NCBI GenBank assembly: GCA_948567375.1
Contig: OX419759.1
Span: 47,334,593-47,398,592, forward strand
From: Lunularia cruciata
Taxonomy: Eukaryota > Streptophyta > Marchantiopsida > Lunulariales > Lunulariaceae
Direction: 5' to 3'
DNA length: 64,000 nt
In this document: positions 52,200 to 64,000 of the stretch, piece after piece
Layout: every line of letters begins with the position of its first letter
How positions within the stretch are numbered: the stretch's first letter is position 1
Program-made: the position numbers and the translations under genes
The notes under the pieces: generated by a model
The model's input: the letters and a program-made list of their open reading frames with translations, nothing else
What the model was told of the DNA's origin: nothing
Database searches by the model: none

Positions 52200-55100
52200 C
52201 AACCCGGCAAATATCACTTTTGCGGTAATCGGGTAAGTAAAGTTCATTCCCGCAGATATATGATTCAGAATTGGTCAAATACAAAGAAAAGTAACAAATT
52301 AGTTCTTCTTGAGTTCTTCTTTAGTCTCTCAGGTAGAAACCACACCCAGAAGAGAGTAACAAGCACTGACTCGCAGTCTTGTCACAAATTACCACTCCTT
52401 AATCACAACTCCATCAAATCTTTCCGAACAATCTTGATTGTGATGATTCAGGCTCTCCCAAAAATGGCACTTCATTGCAAAACAACTTTGCCTCAGGATT
52501 GTGTTCCACCCCTCCATTGAAGGCACAACTTTCTTGGTTGAAATTGCTTCACATCAACTTCACACTACACTCACAAATGCAGAATACTACCAACACTACA
52601 ATTCCTCTCAGATCTGTCAAGGTATTGCTCTGATTGCACTTCACTTAGGATCAAACACACAGAATGAAGATGAAGGCTACGGAATCCAACATCTTACAAG
52701 CACACTGACTTGCACTTTGAATTTCTCCACACACTCACAAACACAACTGCAAAGTTGATACTTAGAATCAAGCTTAAGCAACGAGCATTGCTTCACAACA
52801 CTTCACTTTATCTATTCTTAGAATTATGCGCACTGAACAACAATTCACTACAAATGCCACTCTTAAGTAGTGAGGCAATCGATAGTTATCTTCCTAATGC
52901 ACCTCTTCCTAATGCTTCTACAAACCTGCAGATCCAAAATGACAATGCACCTCTTCATATCTGCCTATTCAAATCTCCAATTGGTTACTAATCCGATCCA
53001 ATGTCTCTTTCTTCCTTGGCTTTCAAACCCGAACCCGAAGTAACTGTATTTCCTACTACTCTGTCCTTGGGTTTCATAACTCCTACATCTTCTACCAAAT
53101 CTAATTGTTCTCTTTCCTGATCTAAAATTTCACTAGTGGGTAATCTATCTAAATCTTTATCTGTTGACCCACTCTTCTCTAATGTCTCTAATGGTAACTC
53201 CGAAGACATCTGCACTCCTACCTCATCTACTTTGGGTTTGGCTCTAACGTCTTTCCAAAGTCTATCTATCTCCAATTTTACTAGATCTAATCTAATTGCA
53301 ATATTGTCTTTGACTTCCAATATCTTCTTATCTACACGAGTTCTGAGACTAATCAACAGCACGTTCAAATCTGTATCCTTCACCTATCTCCTCCTTGTCT
53401 CCTGCACCAACAACTTCAACTTGTGCAGCCTTGTTTCTTCAATCTGAATATTGGCCTTTGTACTCAACATCGCATTCATCTTGATTACAATCTCCTTCAA
53501 TGGCTCCAATCTCATCTTCCTTTCACGCTCTCGATCTGCAAGCCAATCTTCTTTGTAAATTGCCAACTTTGCCTCGAACTCGGCTTTCACAGTTTCTTTC
53601 TCCTTCTCCTTCTGCACAATCTTCTCCTCTTGATTACGAAGTTACTCTCGTAATCTCTCTTCTTCACTATATCTCACTATCAACTCCTGCTACCACAGTT
53701 GCTTCTTTTCTTCTACACTCTCCATCACTCGATCGAGTTCTTGTTCCTTTGCTGCTTCCCTTGCCATAGCATGGATGATTTCTAGTCTAGAATCAGCAAA
53801 CTGGTGCTTCAAGATTTCGTACTCTGCTACTTGTCTTTCACTTGCTAGGTCACTCTTCTTCACAAGTTCTTCTTGATATCTCGCTTCTCTCTTCAAGTCC
53901 ACAATAACTTAATTCTGTACTATTGCCTCTCCTTGCAGTACTTCCCTTTCCTCCTCGCCTCGGGTAATACTCTTCTTCAACTCCGGGTTCTCTTCTTCCA
54001 ATCTCGCCAAAACCTACAACACAATCTTCACTTCCGGACATGTTGTTTGCATCTCCTTCTTCCTGTGCTCCAACTTCACCAACAATGGGCACACAATTTC
54101 TCAGAGGTACTCCACTCCATCACTTGCACCTACTTCCCTCTGCGTAGAAATCTCCTCTCTTACCTCTTCTTCTCTGCAATCTTCATATTGGAATAGACGC
54201 TTCACTCCCCGAGCTAGCATTTGCTTCTTCTTGTGCCTTACTCAGACCCGCTTCACACTTTGCCTTGCGTCTCCACCAAACTCCTCTCTGAATCGTGAAC
54301 TTCTTCTCCTCTAGCTTGGGTATCTCGTCCTCCAACTTTGCATTATGGTCTTCTTCTAGCTCCACCTAAACTTCTTCTTCTTCTTCTTCTTTTGCAACAA
54401 GCACCGACGTCATCTCTCCACCTTCATCACTATCGCTACTTGTATCTCTAGTTTGCAGCGTGAGCTCCGGTTCTTCCTCTTGTTCCGAGTCTTTGGACTT
54501 GCACTCGGCTTTGCCTTCTAGGTCTTTGTCTTCTGACACGATCACCACCATGCCTCTCCTCGGGTTTCCTCTTCTAGTCTTCTGAGGTCTTGTCTTATCT
54601 TCGGCTTCTCCTTACCGACTCCACTTCTTTGACTTTGGAGTACTTACCTCTATCTCCACGCTCTTGCCCGTCTTTGCATAGTACTCATCCGTGCTTTGGA
54701 TTTGAAGAATGTATTGCTGCTCCTCCACGTCAACCTCTCTTCTCAAGTCGGGATGGAAGTGAGATACCATTCTATTGCGCTCCGCCAAATTGAGCAAATT
54801 CAACCCAAGGTAGAAATGTGCTGCAAATGGCACAATGTAGTGTGGAGGCGACTTATCCCGCAAATTCCACACCATTTGTCTCGTTCTCCCATGAAAGCAC
54901 CTTGCCCAATTGATAGGTTCTCTTGCAAACATCTTATGGAAGAACACCACTTGGTGTTTCATCACATAAGTCGTTCTCTTTGGTTTCAGGATTGCCATGA
55001 GAGCACTCACAATCCCTCTCTTCACTGGATCTTTGTAACTCTCAACCTTTTACCCATTCTTTGTTCTCTTCAAAGAGAAAGCATCCCTCACTTCTTGGGT

Positions 55101-55600
55101 TTCTTTGGCTACTTCTCTCTTCCCCAAGAATGTGGCACCCTACTCCGGGCATGCCTCTCTCCCGAGCACTAATCTCCAATCCGACTCTATCCATCAAGCT
55201 AGATTTCCTCTCTTCCCCACTTCCTCAAGGCCATCGAGACACTTATTCTTGATTATCTCGATCATGAAACCTGGAAAACTCACATTCCAGTTCTATGCCA
55301 AGAATGTGATATGAAGTCGGCTCAAGACTTTGATTCTTGCAATCACATCTAACCTCCGAATTGCATGATTTCTCATTGCAAATTTGGAGTTCTTCTTTCC
55401 TCCTCCTCCTGTCTTTCATGCTTCCTCACTGTCTCTCGGTTTCACTCTCTCAAATTCTCCTCTACACAGTAGCGCATCTTTAACTCTACTTCCCTTCCCA
55501 TGATCACCTGTAGGATGACTTCTCAACGGCAAAGGAAAATTGCTTGACATTGCTTTGTTGTTAGCCTTATTTTTATAGAGTTGCGCCTTCTTCATCGCTC
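52200..55600 (-). mobile_element. Coiled-coil repeat family, copy X1
   Basis: Minus strand. The leader-side segment starts near 55555 (MSSNFPLPLRSH). At about 55025-54612 lies a domain with MKHQVVFFHKMFAREPINWA and, further on, HYIVPFAAHFYLG. An acidic segment follows (54551-54366, with a run of E), then charged helical segments at 54365-54183, 53902-53690, 53617-53384 and 53383-52988 (for example QKEKEKETVKAEFEAKLAIY). The 3' end at 52200-52400, reverse-complemented, has TTACTCTCTTCTGGGTGTGG, like the terminal phrase of R and R'. It is broken. The protein family is unknown to me. Confidence 0.6.
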
Positions 55601-57239
55601 TTGAATTTGAGTTTCTACCAAGAAATCACACCTCTTGCATGCGCCTGTCGCTGTCAATTGTACTTCACGCGTATGGGCCGTTGGGTTTGAACGGTCCCTT
55701 CTTGAATTTCTTGCCCCGAAGAAAGGTTGTTACATTGTCTCTGCCTCGGGTTGAGCTCCCTCCAATACAAAGACTCCTTACTTTGGGTTGTATGCTGACA
55801 GGGCAAATCCGAGTACTTTGCCTTATGACCCGAAGCCACTTTCCCTTGGGTTTCATCTCGAAGACTCTTTTCTTTGCCTTCTTTGGCCATACAGGCACAA
55901 TCAGACTTCTCTATACACTTCTTCTTCTTCATTTTCAAAAAAAACAAAAATGTGGGTACCACAATAAAGTAAGCCAAAATATGCTCACTATAGATCTCAT
56001 GTCAAGGTCTCAAACTTGGCCATAGTTTTATTTAATTTCCACTCTAATTTTGAAATCCCATATTGAGGGTTTACTCTTGATTCTTGGAAAATTTTCTAAA
56101 ACTTTGGATCACATGCACACATAATCCTCACAACCACCCTAGCAACCATAATTTTTTATCATAATCATAATTATAATCTTAGAGAATTGATATTCAATCA
56201 TGATAGAAGATAGAAATACTGTAATTAGCTTACAATATGATTTTTAATAGAACTTGTTGTATTAGCTCTCACTCTCCATAAATCTAGAGCAAACCAAATT
56301 TTTCACTGCAATTATTTGTGCCCTTGTCTAACTACTTGTAAAGTTTAATGGCCTAATCTAGCACCAATGTCTAGATATGGATTAATTCTTGAGCTAGGTC
56401 AACTTGTGATTTCTACAAATCCAAATATATTTAATCCAAGACCTTGAATTCTCCATTTAAGAAATTGACATGAAACTTTCCAGTAGAGGTGCAAGAGCTA
56501 ACCACAAACAATACTCAAAATTTCCATAAGGTGATTTGAATTACAACTTGAGGAGTGACCAAAATTTCAAACTTAATCATTAACTCATCCCTAACACCTT
56601 ACTTCCCAAAAGCTCCCACTTAAATCAGCCAAATCTAATTTGAGGTAGACCCAAAACAAGACTTTTTTGAACAAAACAATAAACACTTTGTTTTCTCTCA
56701 AACATCACTAAAGAATCATGAAAATGTGTTACAAGGCTCCCCAAATTGTACTATTTGTGCACCTGATTATGAATTCTACCCCCTTTGATTCAATTGATTG
56801 TATCTGCTCAAATCACTTGTTTTATTCCTTCAAATTGTAGCCTAGTATCTCTTCTTTTCAATTGTGGAATTTTCATTCCAAGTGCTTTCTTGTTTCTCCT
56901 TTAGTGCTAAAAAACTCCAGATTTCTCTTCTTGGGACCCAATCACTTATATTTTTGTCATTAAGTTTGTTTTCCTTTTGCCAAAGGACCCCACAACTCAA
57001 ACTTGAGATCATTGAATGAGATTAATATCTTCTCCATCTATAAGAGCAAATAAATTGCATATGAATTGTCAAGTCCTAGACCTGCTCATGAGTAAGCACA
57101 GGAAGGAAAATTGGACCCAGGCTTTCCATCATCTACTCCATGAATGCAAGCCCAAATTACAATGCCATCCAACCTGAAGTTCATCACGGTGAAGAATATG
57201 AAGCTTGATAAGAAAAGGATTTGAGAGTTGGTGCAATAT
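55601..57239. other. AT-rich stretch between X1 and X2
   Basis: No recognisable gene. Because X1 and X2 lie in the same direction, this stretch may hold the leader or LTR of X1 or unrelated sequence. No match to the region beyond X2 was noticed. Confidence 0.35.
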
Positions 57240-60200
57240 GGCAAGTATCACTTTTGCAATAATCGGTGAGTTTGTTTGAAGAGTTTTTTCTCATAGAGAT
57301 ACTAGTCAAGAATGATCAAATATGAAGTAAAAGAAACAATTAAATTCTCATCAATTGTGCCTCTAGCCTTTTGGGTAGAAACCACACCCAAAAGAGAGTA
57401 ACAAGAACTTAATTGCAATCTTGTAACAATATACCATCATCCATAAATCACAATTCTTCAAATCTCTCCAAATTGATATTGATTGTGATGATTCAATTGG
57501 TTTGAAGAAGTCACCGCAAAGTGACTTTGCCTCAAAATTGTATTCCACCCCTCCATTGAAGGTACAACTTCTTCAATTGAAATTGCTTTGCATCAATCTA
57601 GTGTTTGCGCTCATAGATGCAAAATAATCCAAACATTACAATTCTCCATGGATTCATCAAGGCATTCCTTTGATTGGTATCCAATCAGTATCATCACATA
57701 AAATGGAAATTAGAGTTGTAGAATCCAACATCTAATACACTCAAATTTCAATTCTAGCTTCTCCAAACACTCATAACCACACACACAAGATTGATACTTA
57801 AAATTAAGCTAAAAAAATAAGCACTGAGTATCAACGCTTTGCTTTACTCAACTTCAAACATAATACTAAACAAACAACATTGTGAATGGCTGCTTTAAAT
57901 AGACAAAGCACTCAATAGTTAGAGAAATTTCCTAAACTACTTAAGTAACTTCAACTACTTCCTACAAATCTCTAGATCTGAATTGACACTCTAACACTTC
58001 AGATCTCAAATCTGTTACTTCTAATCTGATCCAACTTCTACATCAACTTCAGTGTATCCTCCCAAGTTTCTTCCAAGCACCTTCTACACATCAAGTTCAT
58101 CTACTACTTCCACATCTTCATTTTACTTCTGTCATATCTTCAGTTTGAAATTAGACTGAAATCATAATTGTTCTATCTATATCCTCTCTCTCTATCCTAA
58201 ATTCTTAAGTAACCTCAAGTTATTCACCCAATGTCACCTACGCTCCTACTTCAACTACTTTACATTAGGTTTCTTCACTTTCCTTTAAACTATTGTGAAG
58301 CTAATCACATTTTGATCTAACTAAATCTATTACAAGACAAACATTATCTCCTACTTCAATCATTTTCCTATCTACTATATCTCTAAGATGAATTAAAATA
58401 TTATTCATGTCAATGTCTTTCACCTATGCTTTTGAGCCTCTTGCACCACCAAATTCACCTCATGCAGTCTAGAATCCTCCAAGTATACTTTGGCCTTAGT
58501 GTTGAACATCACTTTCACTCTCTTAATAGTTCCTTCCACTGATTCTACCTCCTTATTCTTTTTTGAGATCAGCTCATTCTGAGTCCTCTCCTCTCTCACC
58601 TTCTTGCAAAGCATCATCAACTCCTTTGCATGCTCTACCTCTAATGTCTTCTTCTCTTTAGTTTTGTGTGCCACTTGAGCTTCTGAGCGCTTAATCAAAT
58701 CCCACAACCTTTCTTCTTCATGTTCTATGCTTGCTAATTCTTATATCCAGGCCTGATCTTTTTTTGCTGCAACTGATCTCAATTCCTCCATCACCTACTC
58801 ACTTATCAATGCTCAAGTCTTGGAGCATATCACCTTGAGTAGAGTATCATCAAATTCTTCCTTCAATTTCTTGAATGCCACCTTTTGCTTCTTCAACTCT
58901 ACTTTTTGGTGTTCCAAATCACCTTTGTACTTCTCAAAACTCTCTTATAGATCTTCCAAACTTTTTTTACAAAATCACCACATCAAGACAAAGTACTTTG
59001 CTTTCTTCTTCACCTTGGATCAATCATTTCCTCAATTGTAAGACTTCATTGTTCAAATGCTTCACCACCTGAAGCTCATCCTCACCTCTAGATGATCTTT
59101 CATCATTTCCTTCTTCTTCTCTTGCAAATGCCCTTGTAAAAGACAAGCCACATTTGACAAATAATTCACTCCTTTGAACTCTTCCTCATCCTTCGCTTTG
59201 GTAGGTGATGTTTTTGTTGGTGCCTTATCCTAAAGTTTAGATCTCCTTAATTTCAGATTGACCTCCTCCGAGCTTTCTTCATCTTCTTTGGCTCAACTTG
59301 GTCCTACACTCTCAAGTTGAAGATTTCTTCTTGACCTCACTCCCCTCTGGAATACTAGCCTTGGCTCCTCCTCCCGCTCTTCTAGGATGTCTACTTCATG
59401 CAACCCCAGGTACAAGGTATCTCCTCCTTCCATACATTCAATCTCTGCATAGAACTCTTGATCCTCCTCCTCAACCACTTCTTCTGCTGACTATTGAACC
59501 TCAAGTTCTCCTCCAATGCCTTTGCTTGACTCCTTACTCTTTAGAGTGAGCTCTTCTTCTCCTGAATCCTCATAATTGTGCTCTACCTCTACCTCAACTC
59601 AAATCCCTATAACAAATCAACCACCACCATCTCATGCCTTAGGTTTAGTCTCCAAATTGTCCTCTTGTTCACTAGGAACACCATATCCTTGGTTGAATTT
59701 GCTTTCTTTACTTTAAAGTGGACACTAATACTATCTTCTCCCATCTAGTTCTAGCAAAGAAGTCATCTCCTTCTTGAATGTCCACCATGTAATGTCTCTT
59801 GTCTTCATCTGCATCTCAACAAAGATCCGGGTGAAATTACAACACCATCTCCTTGGAGCTAAGCAAGTTCAAACTCAAAGATGTGCTGCAAATAGTACAA
59901 AGTAACGGGGTGCCATATCCATTCCCCAATTCTTGATCATTTGCCTTGTCTTGTGAGAAAACACTTCACCCAATTCACCATCTCTCTTACAAACATGAGA
60001 TGAAAGAAAACTACATGTTGCTTTGTCATATATGTGGTTTGCTCTACCTTCATCATGGCCATCAGAGCCCCAATGATACTTTGCCTTATTGGGTCTTTTA
60101 ATTGTCTACCTTGTAAACATTCTTCATGCAAGGTGCACCAAAGGTATTCTTCAACTCTTTAGTCTCCTCTACATGATCACACTTCTGATTGAAGGTGATT

Positions 60201-60700
60201 CTTGTCACATCTCTTGCCTCTCTTCCCAACATAAGTCTCCAACCCAACTCTATCCATCAAATAAGGTTTCCTCTCTTTCCCTCAGCCTGAGGACCATCTA
60301 TACAATTATTGGTGATGATTTTTGCCATGAAACCTAAAAAACTCAAGTTCCAATTTCTAGGCTAGAAATGTGATCAAAAGTTGACTCAAGACTTTGATCC
60401 TAGACACCATGTCCAATTTTCAAATTGCAAGGTTCTTCACTAAAAGTTAAAAAGATTTCTATTGCCCTTAGTTGGCATTGTGTGCTCTCTATCTCTTGGT
60501 CTCTCACAAATTAAACCAACAATGCAGCTTGTAATTCTAACTCCCTCAAGACCACTCTTTAAAGGGACAAAACATTTCTTTCAAAGTGCCAAATTCCCTT
60601 GACAAAGTCTTAATTTTATACTTCTTTGACTTGTTGTTATTCTCCAATTGAGCCTCAGTTAAAACTCCCCTATTTTGCATGATTTATTCTTGCATAATAC
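57240..60700 (-). mobile_element. Coiled-coil repeat family, copy X2
   Basis: It matches X1 from end to end. The 3' end at 57238-57520 shares ATCACTTTTGCxxTAATCGG, GGGTAGAAACCACACCCAAA and AGAGAGTAACAAG with 52210-52400. Minus-strand segments include QHVVFFHLMFVREMVNWVKC (60131-59937), an acidic part near 59478-59293, and a helical segment at 58707-58420 (AQVAHKTKEKKTLEVEHAKE). A charged coiled-coil pattern runs through 59050-58420. It is broken; it looks more worn than X1. Confidence 0.6.
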
Positions 60701-60709
60701 TTAATATCA

Positions 60710-61210
60710 GGCAAGAGTTAATTTTATCTTATAGAGCTTGTTGTCCTCTCATAGTGGCTTGAATGTGACATCCACCTTGGAAGCTCCCTATAAAAGACCA
60801 AGATTGAGGAGAGAAATAGTAGAATAGAAGATCATATTGGGACACTTGAGTATGGGAAACTCCAAATTCTTAGCATGAGCTTCAACTTTGGTATTTATAA
60901 AAAGTATAAAAGGCTCTTGAGAATTTTCTCAAGAAGCTTTCTTGAGCTTCTTTCTTGGAGTAGAATCCAAGTTAACCAAGAAGTTTCCTTCTAGAAGTTG
61001 CCTATTTGGCTTGCAAGCTAAGCTAGCTAAAAGATTCTAGAAGCTTCCTTCTAGAAGCTACTTACTTGGTGCAAGCTAAGCTAGCCAAAAAGCTTCCCAA
61101 GAAGCTTCCTAGATACTTCTGAAATATTCTAGGCTAATTTGACATATTTGTTACTTTGTTAGCCCAAACTAACTTCATTGTTAAACTCCATATTGTTATA
61201 TATTCCCACA
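60710..61210 (-). repeat. Probable 3' LTR of G3
   Basis: It lies directly downstream of the chromodomain segment of G3 on the minus strand. It contains a TATA box on the minus strand (TTTTTATAAATACC, near 60905-60890) and, upstream of it, GAA/TTC-rich arrays. A 60-base tandem repeat (TTCCTTCTAGAAG at about 60986 and 61046) is part of this. The likely start is TGTGGGAATA near 61209. The partner LTR lies outside the window, so the ends are approximate. Confidence 0.55.
60918..61130. promoter_or_regulatory. Heat-shock-element-like arrays
   Basis: Heat-shock factors bind alternating nGAAn and nTTCn units. Matches include AGAATTTTCT (60920-60929), TTCCTTCTAGAAG (60985-60998), TAGAAGCTTCCTTCTAGAAG (61039-61058) and AGAAGCTTCC (61100-61109). 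They lie just upstream of the LTR's TATA box. The site type is established for HSF binding; function here is inferred. Confidence 0.5.
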
Positions 61211-64000
61211 CCGCTAGTTGGTGACATCCTCATTGCCATTGAAGCTTCAAACTCTTGGATGGCAATTTGTGCATTATGGAGATGAGAAAAAGGTTCCCAT
61301 GTGGTGTCATGAGAGGGATACCCTTTCCAAAGGACCTTGTACTCCATATATTGTAGATGGTCTCGTTGAATGTAGCAATGTGTAAGGATACAATCAGCTT
61401 TGTATTCCCCATTGACAGGGATGGGAGGAGTAGGATGTTGGACATGAGAGGTTATAAGAAGATGGATTAAAGACAAAGGGTTTCAACTTGGAAATATGAA
61501 AGATAGGGTGGATGCGCATATGACAAGGCAAGGCAAGTTGATAAGTAATACAATAACTGATTTGTATGACCTCAAAGCGTCCTATTCAAATTAAGAGTAA
61601 GTTCACAAACTTGTGTATCAAGTGGGAGGGTTAGGTTACTAAACAAGAGCATGACTTCATCACCAACTTGAAAGGTGAGATCACAATGATGGTGGTCAAC
61701 ATATTGTTTTTGACAATTTTGGGCAACAATAAGGTGAGATTTGGCTTGTTGGAGGGATTGAAATATGGTGGTCAAGAGGTTGAAGTAAGAGGGACATGAG
61801 ATGGAGGAGAAGCAAGAAAGGAATTTGGAACAAGTCAATCTTGGCCAAAATTGAGGAAGAAAGGATAAAATCCAGTGCTTGCTTGTTTGAAATTATTGTA
61901 CGCAAACTCCATTGTTGTAAGACATTCATCCCAATTGGTATGGTGAGTGTTGACAAAGACACAAAGTATATCTTCCAAGTTGCAATTTTCACATTCAATT
62001 TGTCCATCAGTTTAAGGATGATAGGCCATGGATAAAGCAAGCTAAGTGCCAAGTATTTGTAAGAACGCTTGCCAAAACTTTCCAATGAAGTGAGGATCAT
62101 TGTTAGAGATGAGTACACACGGCATCCCATGATGCTTAAAGACATTATCAAAGTAGATCTGCACTATGTTGGAGCATCCATGATATCAAAGGTTGGTGGC
62201 AAATGGATTTACTTACTAAGCTTGTCCACAAACACCACAATTGTTGTGTGGCCTTGCTTTGTCTAGGGGAAGGATGTGATGAGATCAAAGCTCACATGTT
62301 CCCATTAAGCAAATGGAATGAGAAATGGTTGAAGGAGTCCACTTTGTTTTTGGTTGTTGGCATTGTTGCATTGGCAACTCTCACACAATCAAACAAACTC
62401 TTGAACATCTTGTGTCATGTTGGGCCTCCAACATTGGAGTTGGAGGGTACCCAAGGTCTTGTCCACATCTATGTGACCAACGATTGGTAAGTCATGGGCT
62501 TCTTGTAGGCACACAAGTCAAAGATCACCCTTGGCTAGAACATAAATCTAGTTCTCATAGAATAAAAGGCATTTCCTATAGCAGAAGGTGTTGTACTCTT
62601 TGTTCCATGCTACAAGATGACCTTGTACTATTTCAAAGAAAGGATCCGGTTGTAGAGCTATCTTAAACTTGATTTGGACTTTGGAGTCAATTGATATCGT
62701 CATATTGCCATTGTGATGAGAGGAAGAGACTCCAAATCAGGTCATCATGGTAGGGCATCAAGGATGGCATGGACCTGACCGGTTTGTACTCAAGTGTGAT
62801 GTCAAACAATTATTTTTGTTCTTCCCATCGATGATGTCAACTTTCCATGTGTTCCAAGTGTAATGGCTATAACAATGGTTTGTGATCAGTTCATATGATC
62901 ACTTGTTTCCCCAAGAGATAATGCCTCCATACCTTGGTGGCATATACCATTGCTAGTTATTCTCAATATTGAGTAGAGTAATTCCTTTTAGTTCTATTTA
63001 GTTGACAAAACACAAAAGCAATGGGATGTAATCTATCTTAGGAATTCTTGTTATAACACAACTCCAATTGCAAAGTTAAGAGCATCAAAATAAACCACAC
63101 AAGGTAGTTGAGGATCATATGGTTGAAGAATGGGTCTTGAAAACACCATATGTTTCAACTTTTGAAATTCTTTTTTTTGTTTGGTGATCCATTGAAAGCT
63201 CAAGTTCTTCCCCAAGAGAATATAATAGTGGATGAATCATTGATAAAAACTGGATAATTTATTAAATACCCATACTTCTATAGTATCCTTTGGAATAGGC
63301 AAATTATTAATGGCCTTGATTTTCTCCTCTTCCATCTTGATCCCCTCCGATGAGATCTTGTGATCCAAGAAGGTAACTTCCTTCTGCCAAAAGGCACACT
63401 TTGACTTCTTGTAGTAAAACTTTCACTATTGTAGTCTTCTTAAGACTTGTCGCACATGCTTCACATTTTCTACCTCCATCTTACTATAGATTAAGATATC
63501 ATCTAAGAACATCATCACATACCAATCTAATAGTCCATCCAACACCCAATGCATCTGATGCATGAAGACTACTGGAGCATTAGTGAGCCAAAAAGGTGAA
63601 ACTCTTGACTTGAAATGCCCATACCTTGTGCAAAAGGTAGTCTTTTGCACATCCTCTCTATCAATGGGGATTTGCCAATAGCCACTATGAAGATCCAATT
63701 TGGAGAAGTATTGTGCTCAACTCAATTGATCAAGCAAGTCATTAATTTGAGGCAAAGGATACGCATTCTTCACTATTTGTTTATGGAGCTCACAGTAATC
63801 AATATGGAAAAAAAGCCCTCCATCCTTCTTTGGAACAAATAGTACCGGTGCTCAGCAAGGAGATGTATTATGTCATATGAAATCCTTCTCCAAAAACTTT
63901 ATAAGTGTTGTTCGCAACTCCTCCAACTCCTTTAGTGCAAGCCAATAGATTGGTTTACTCATTGGAGTACACCTTGGCAATAACTCAATCTTGAAGGGCA
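61159..64000 (-). mobile_element. Ty3/gypsy chromovirus fossil G3: RT to chromodomain
   Basis: Minus strand, running off the right edge. RT (64000-63426) has MDLHSGYWQIPI, TRYGHFKSRVSPF, LTNAP and the catalytic-type FLDDILIYS. RNase H remnants follow to about 62700. Integrase remnants lie at 62500-61570, ending with a C-terminal part CDLTFQVGDEVMLLFSNL. Last comes a chromodomain (about 61395-61240) with YMEYKVLWKGYPSHDTTWEP, the mark of chromoviruses, which use it to target chromatin. It is broken in many places. The gag end lies outside the window. Confidence 0.85.

Noticed and set aside
55639-56025. Plus- and minus-strand frames beside X1
   Set aside because: Overlapping frames on both strands without domains. 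No matching frame was noticed near X2.

Overview
This is plant nuclear DNA. It holds decayed copies of a class III (secretory) peroxidase gene with the classic plant exon lengths of 192 and 166 bases, set among Ty1/copia and Ty3/gypsy fossils. A large, repeat-rich land-plant genome fits, for example a gymnosperm or a fern, but nothing here fixes the species. No gene in the window looks fully intact. I saw no rRNA, tRNA or CRISPR array.

Layout. 1-2.4 kb: Ty1/copia gag and protease fossil on the minus strand, two fold-backs and a 70-base tandem repeat. 3.3-5.3 kb: peroxidase copy P1 (minus) with its promoter. 6.8-9.3 kb: a dispersed repeat (T1), a second copia fossil (minus) and a fragment of an unrecognised host gene. 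9.5-27.5 kb: a repeat of a coiled-coil-coding family (copy R, plus) split by a 13.9-kb Ty3/gypsy element, G1, whose left LTR was itself hit by a second T repeat. 27.6-41.35 kb: a rearranged host block with four more peroxidase copies (P2 plus; P3, P4, P5 minus), their promoters, and pieces of two unrecognised exons duplicated with them. 42.8-47.9 kb: two more coiled-coil repeat copies lying tail to tail (R' plus, Z minus). 47.9-51.6 kb: Ty3/gypsy fossil G2 (minus). 52.2-60.7 kb: two further coiled-coil repeat copies in the same direction (X1 and X2, minus). 60.7-64 kb: the 3' part of a chromodomain-bearing Ty3/gypsy element, G3 (minus), running off the window.

The peroxidase block is the biological centre. 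One ancestral unit can be read from the copies: two unrecognised convergent exons, an upstream block, a TATA box, a leader ending in a strong splice donor, four exons and a 3' flank. The copies differ by later damage: an insertion at a TATA box (P2), a 51-base insertion with a 16-base target duplication (P4), a 75-base perfect palindrome (P3), and an apparent 1.35-kb inversion that turned P5's promoter to face away from it.

The most novel items are the five-copy family of elements encoding an acidic, coiled-coil protein that I cannot place; a dense cluster of heat-shock-element-like GAA/TTC arrays just upstream of the TATA box in the G3 LTR; and several perfect, short-spaced palindromes, one of which copies neighbouring gene sequence in inverted form. 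All comparisons were made by eye within the window.
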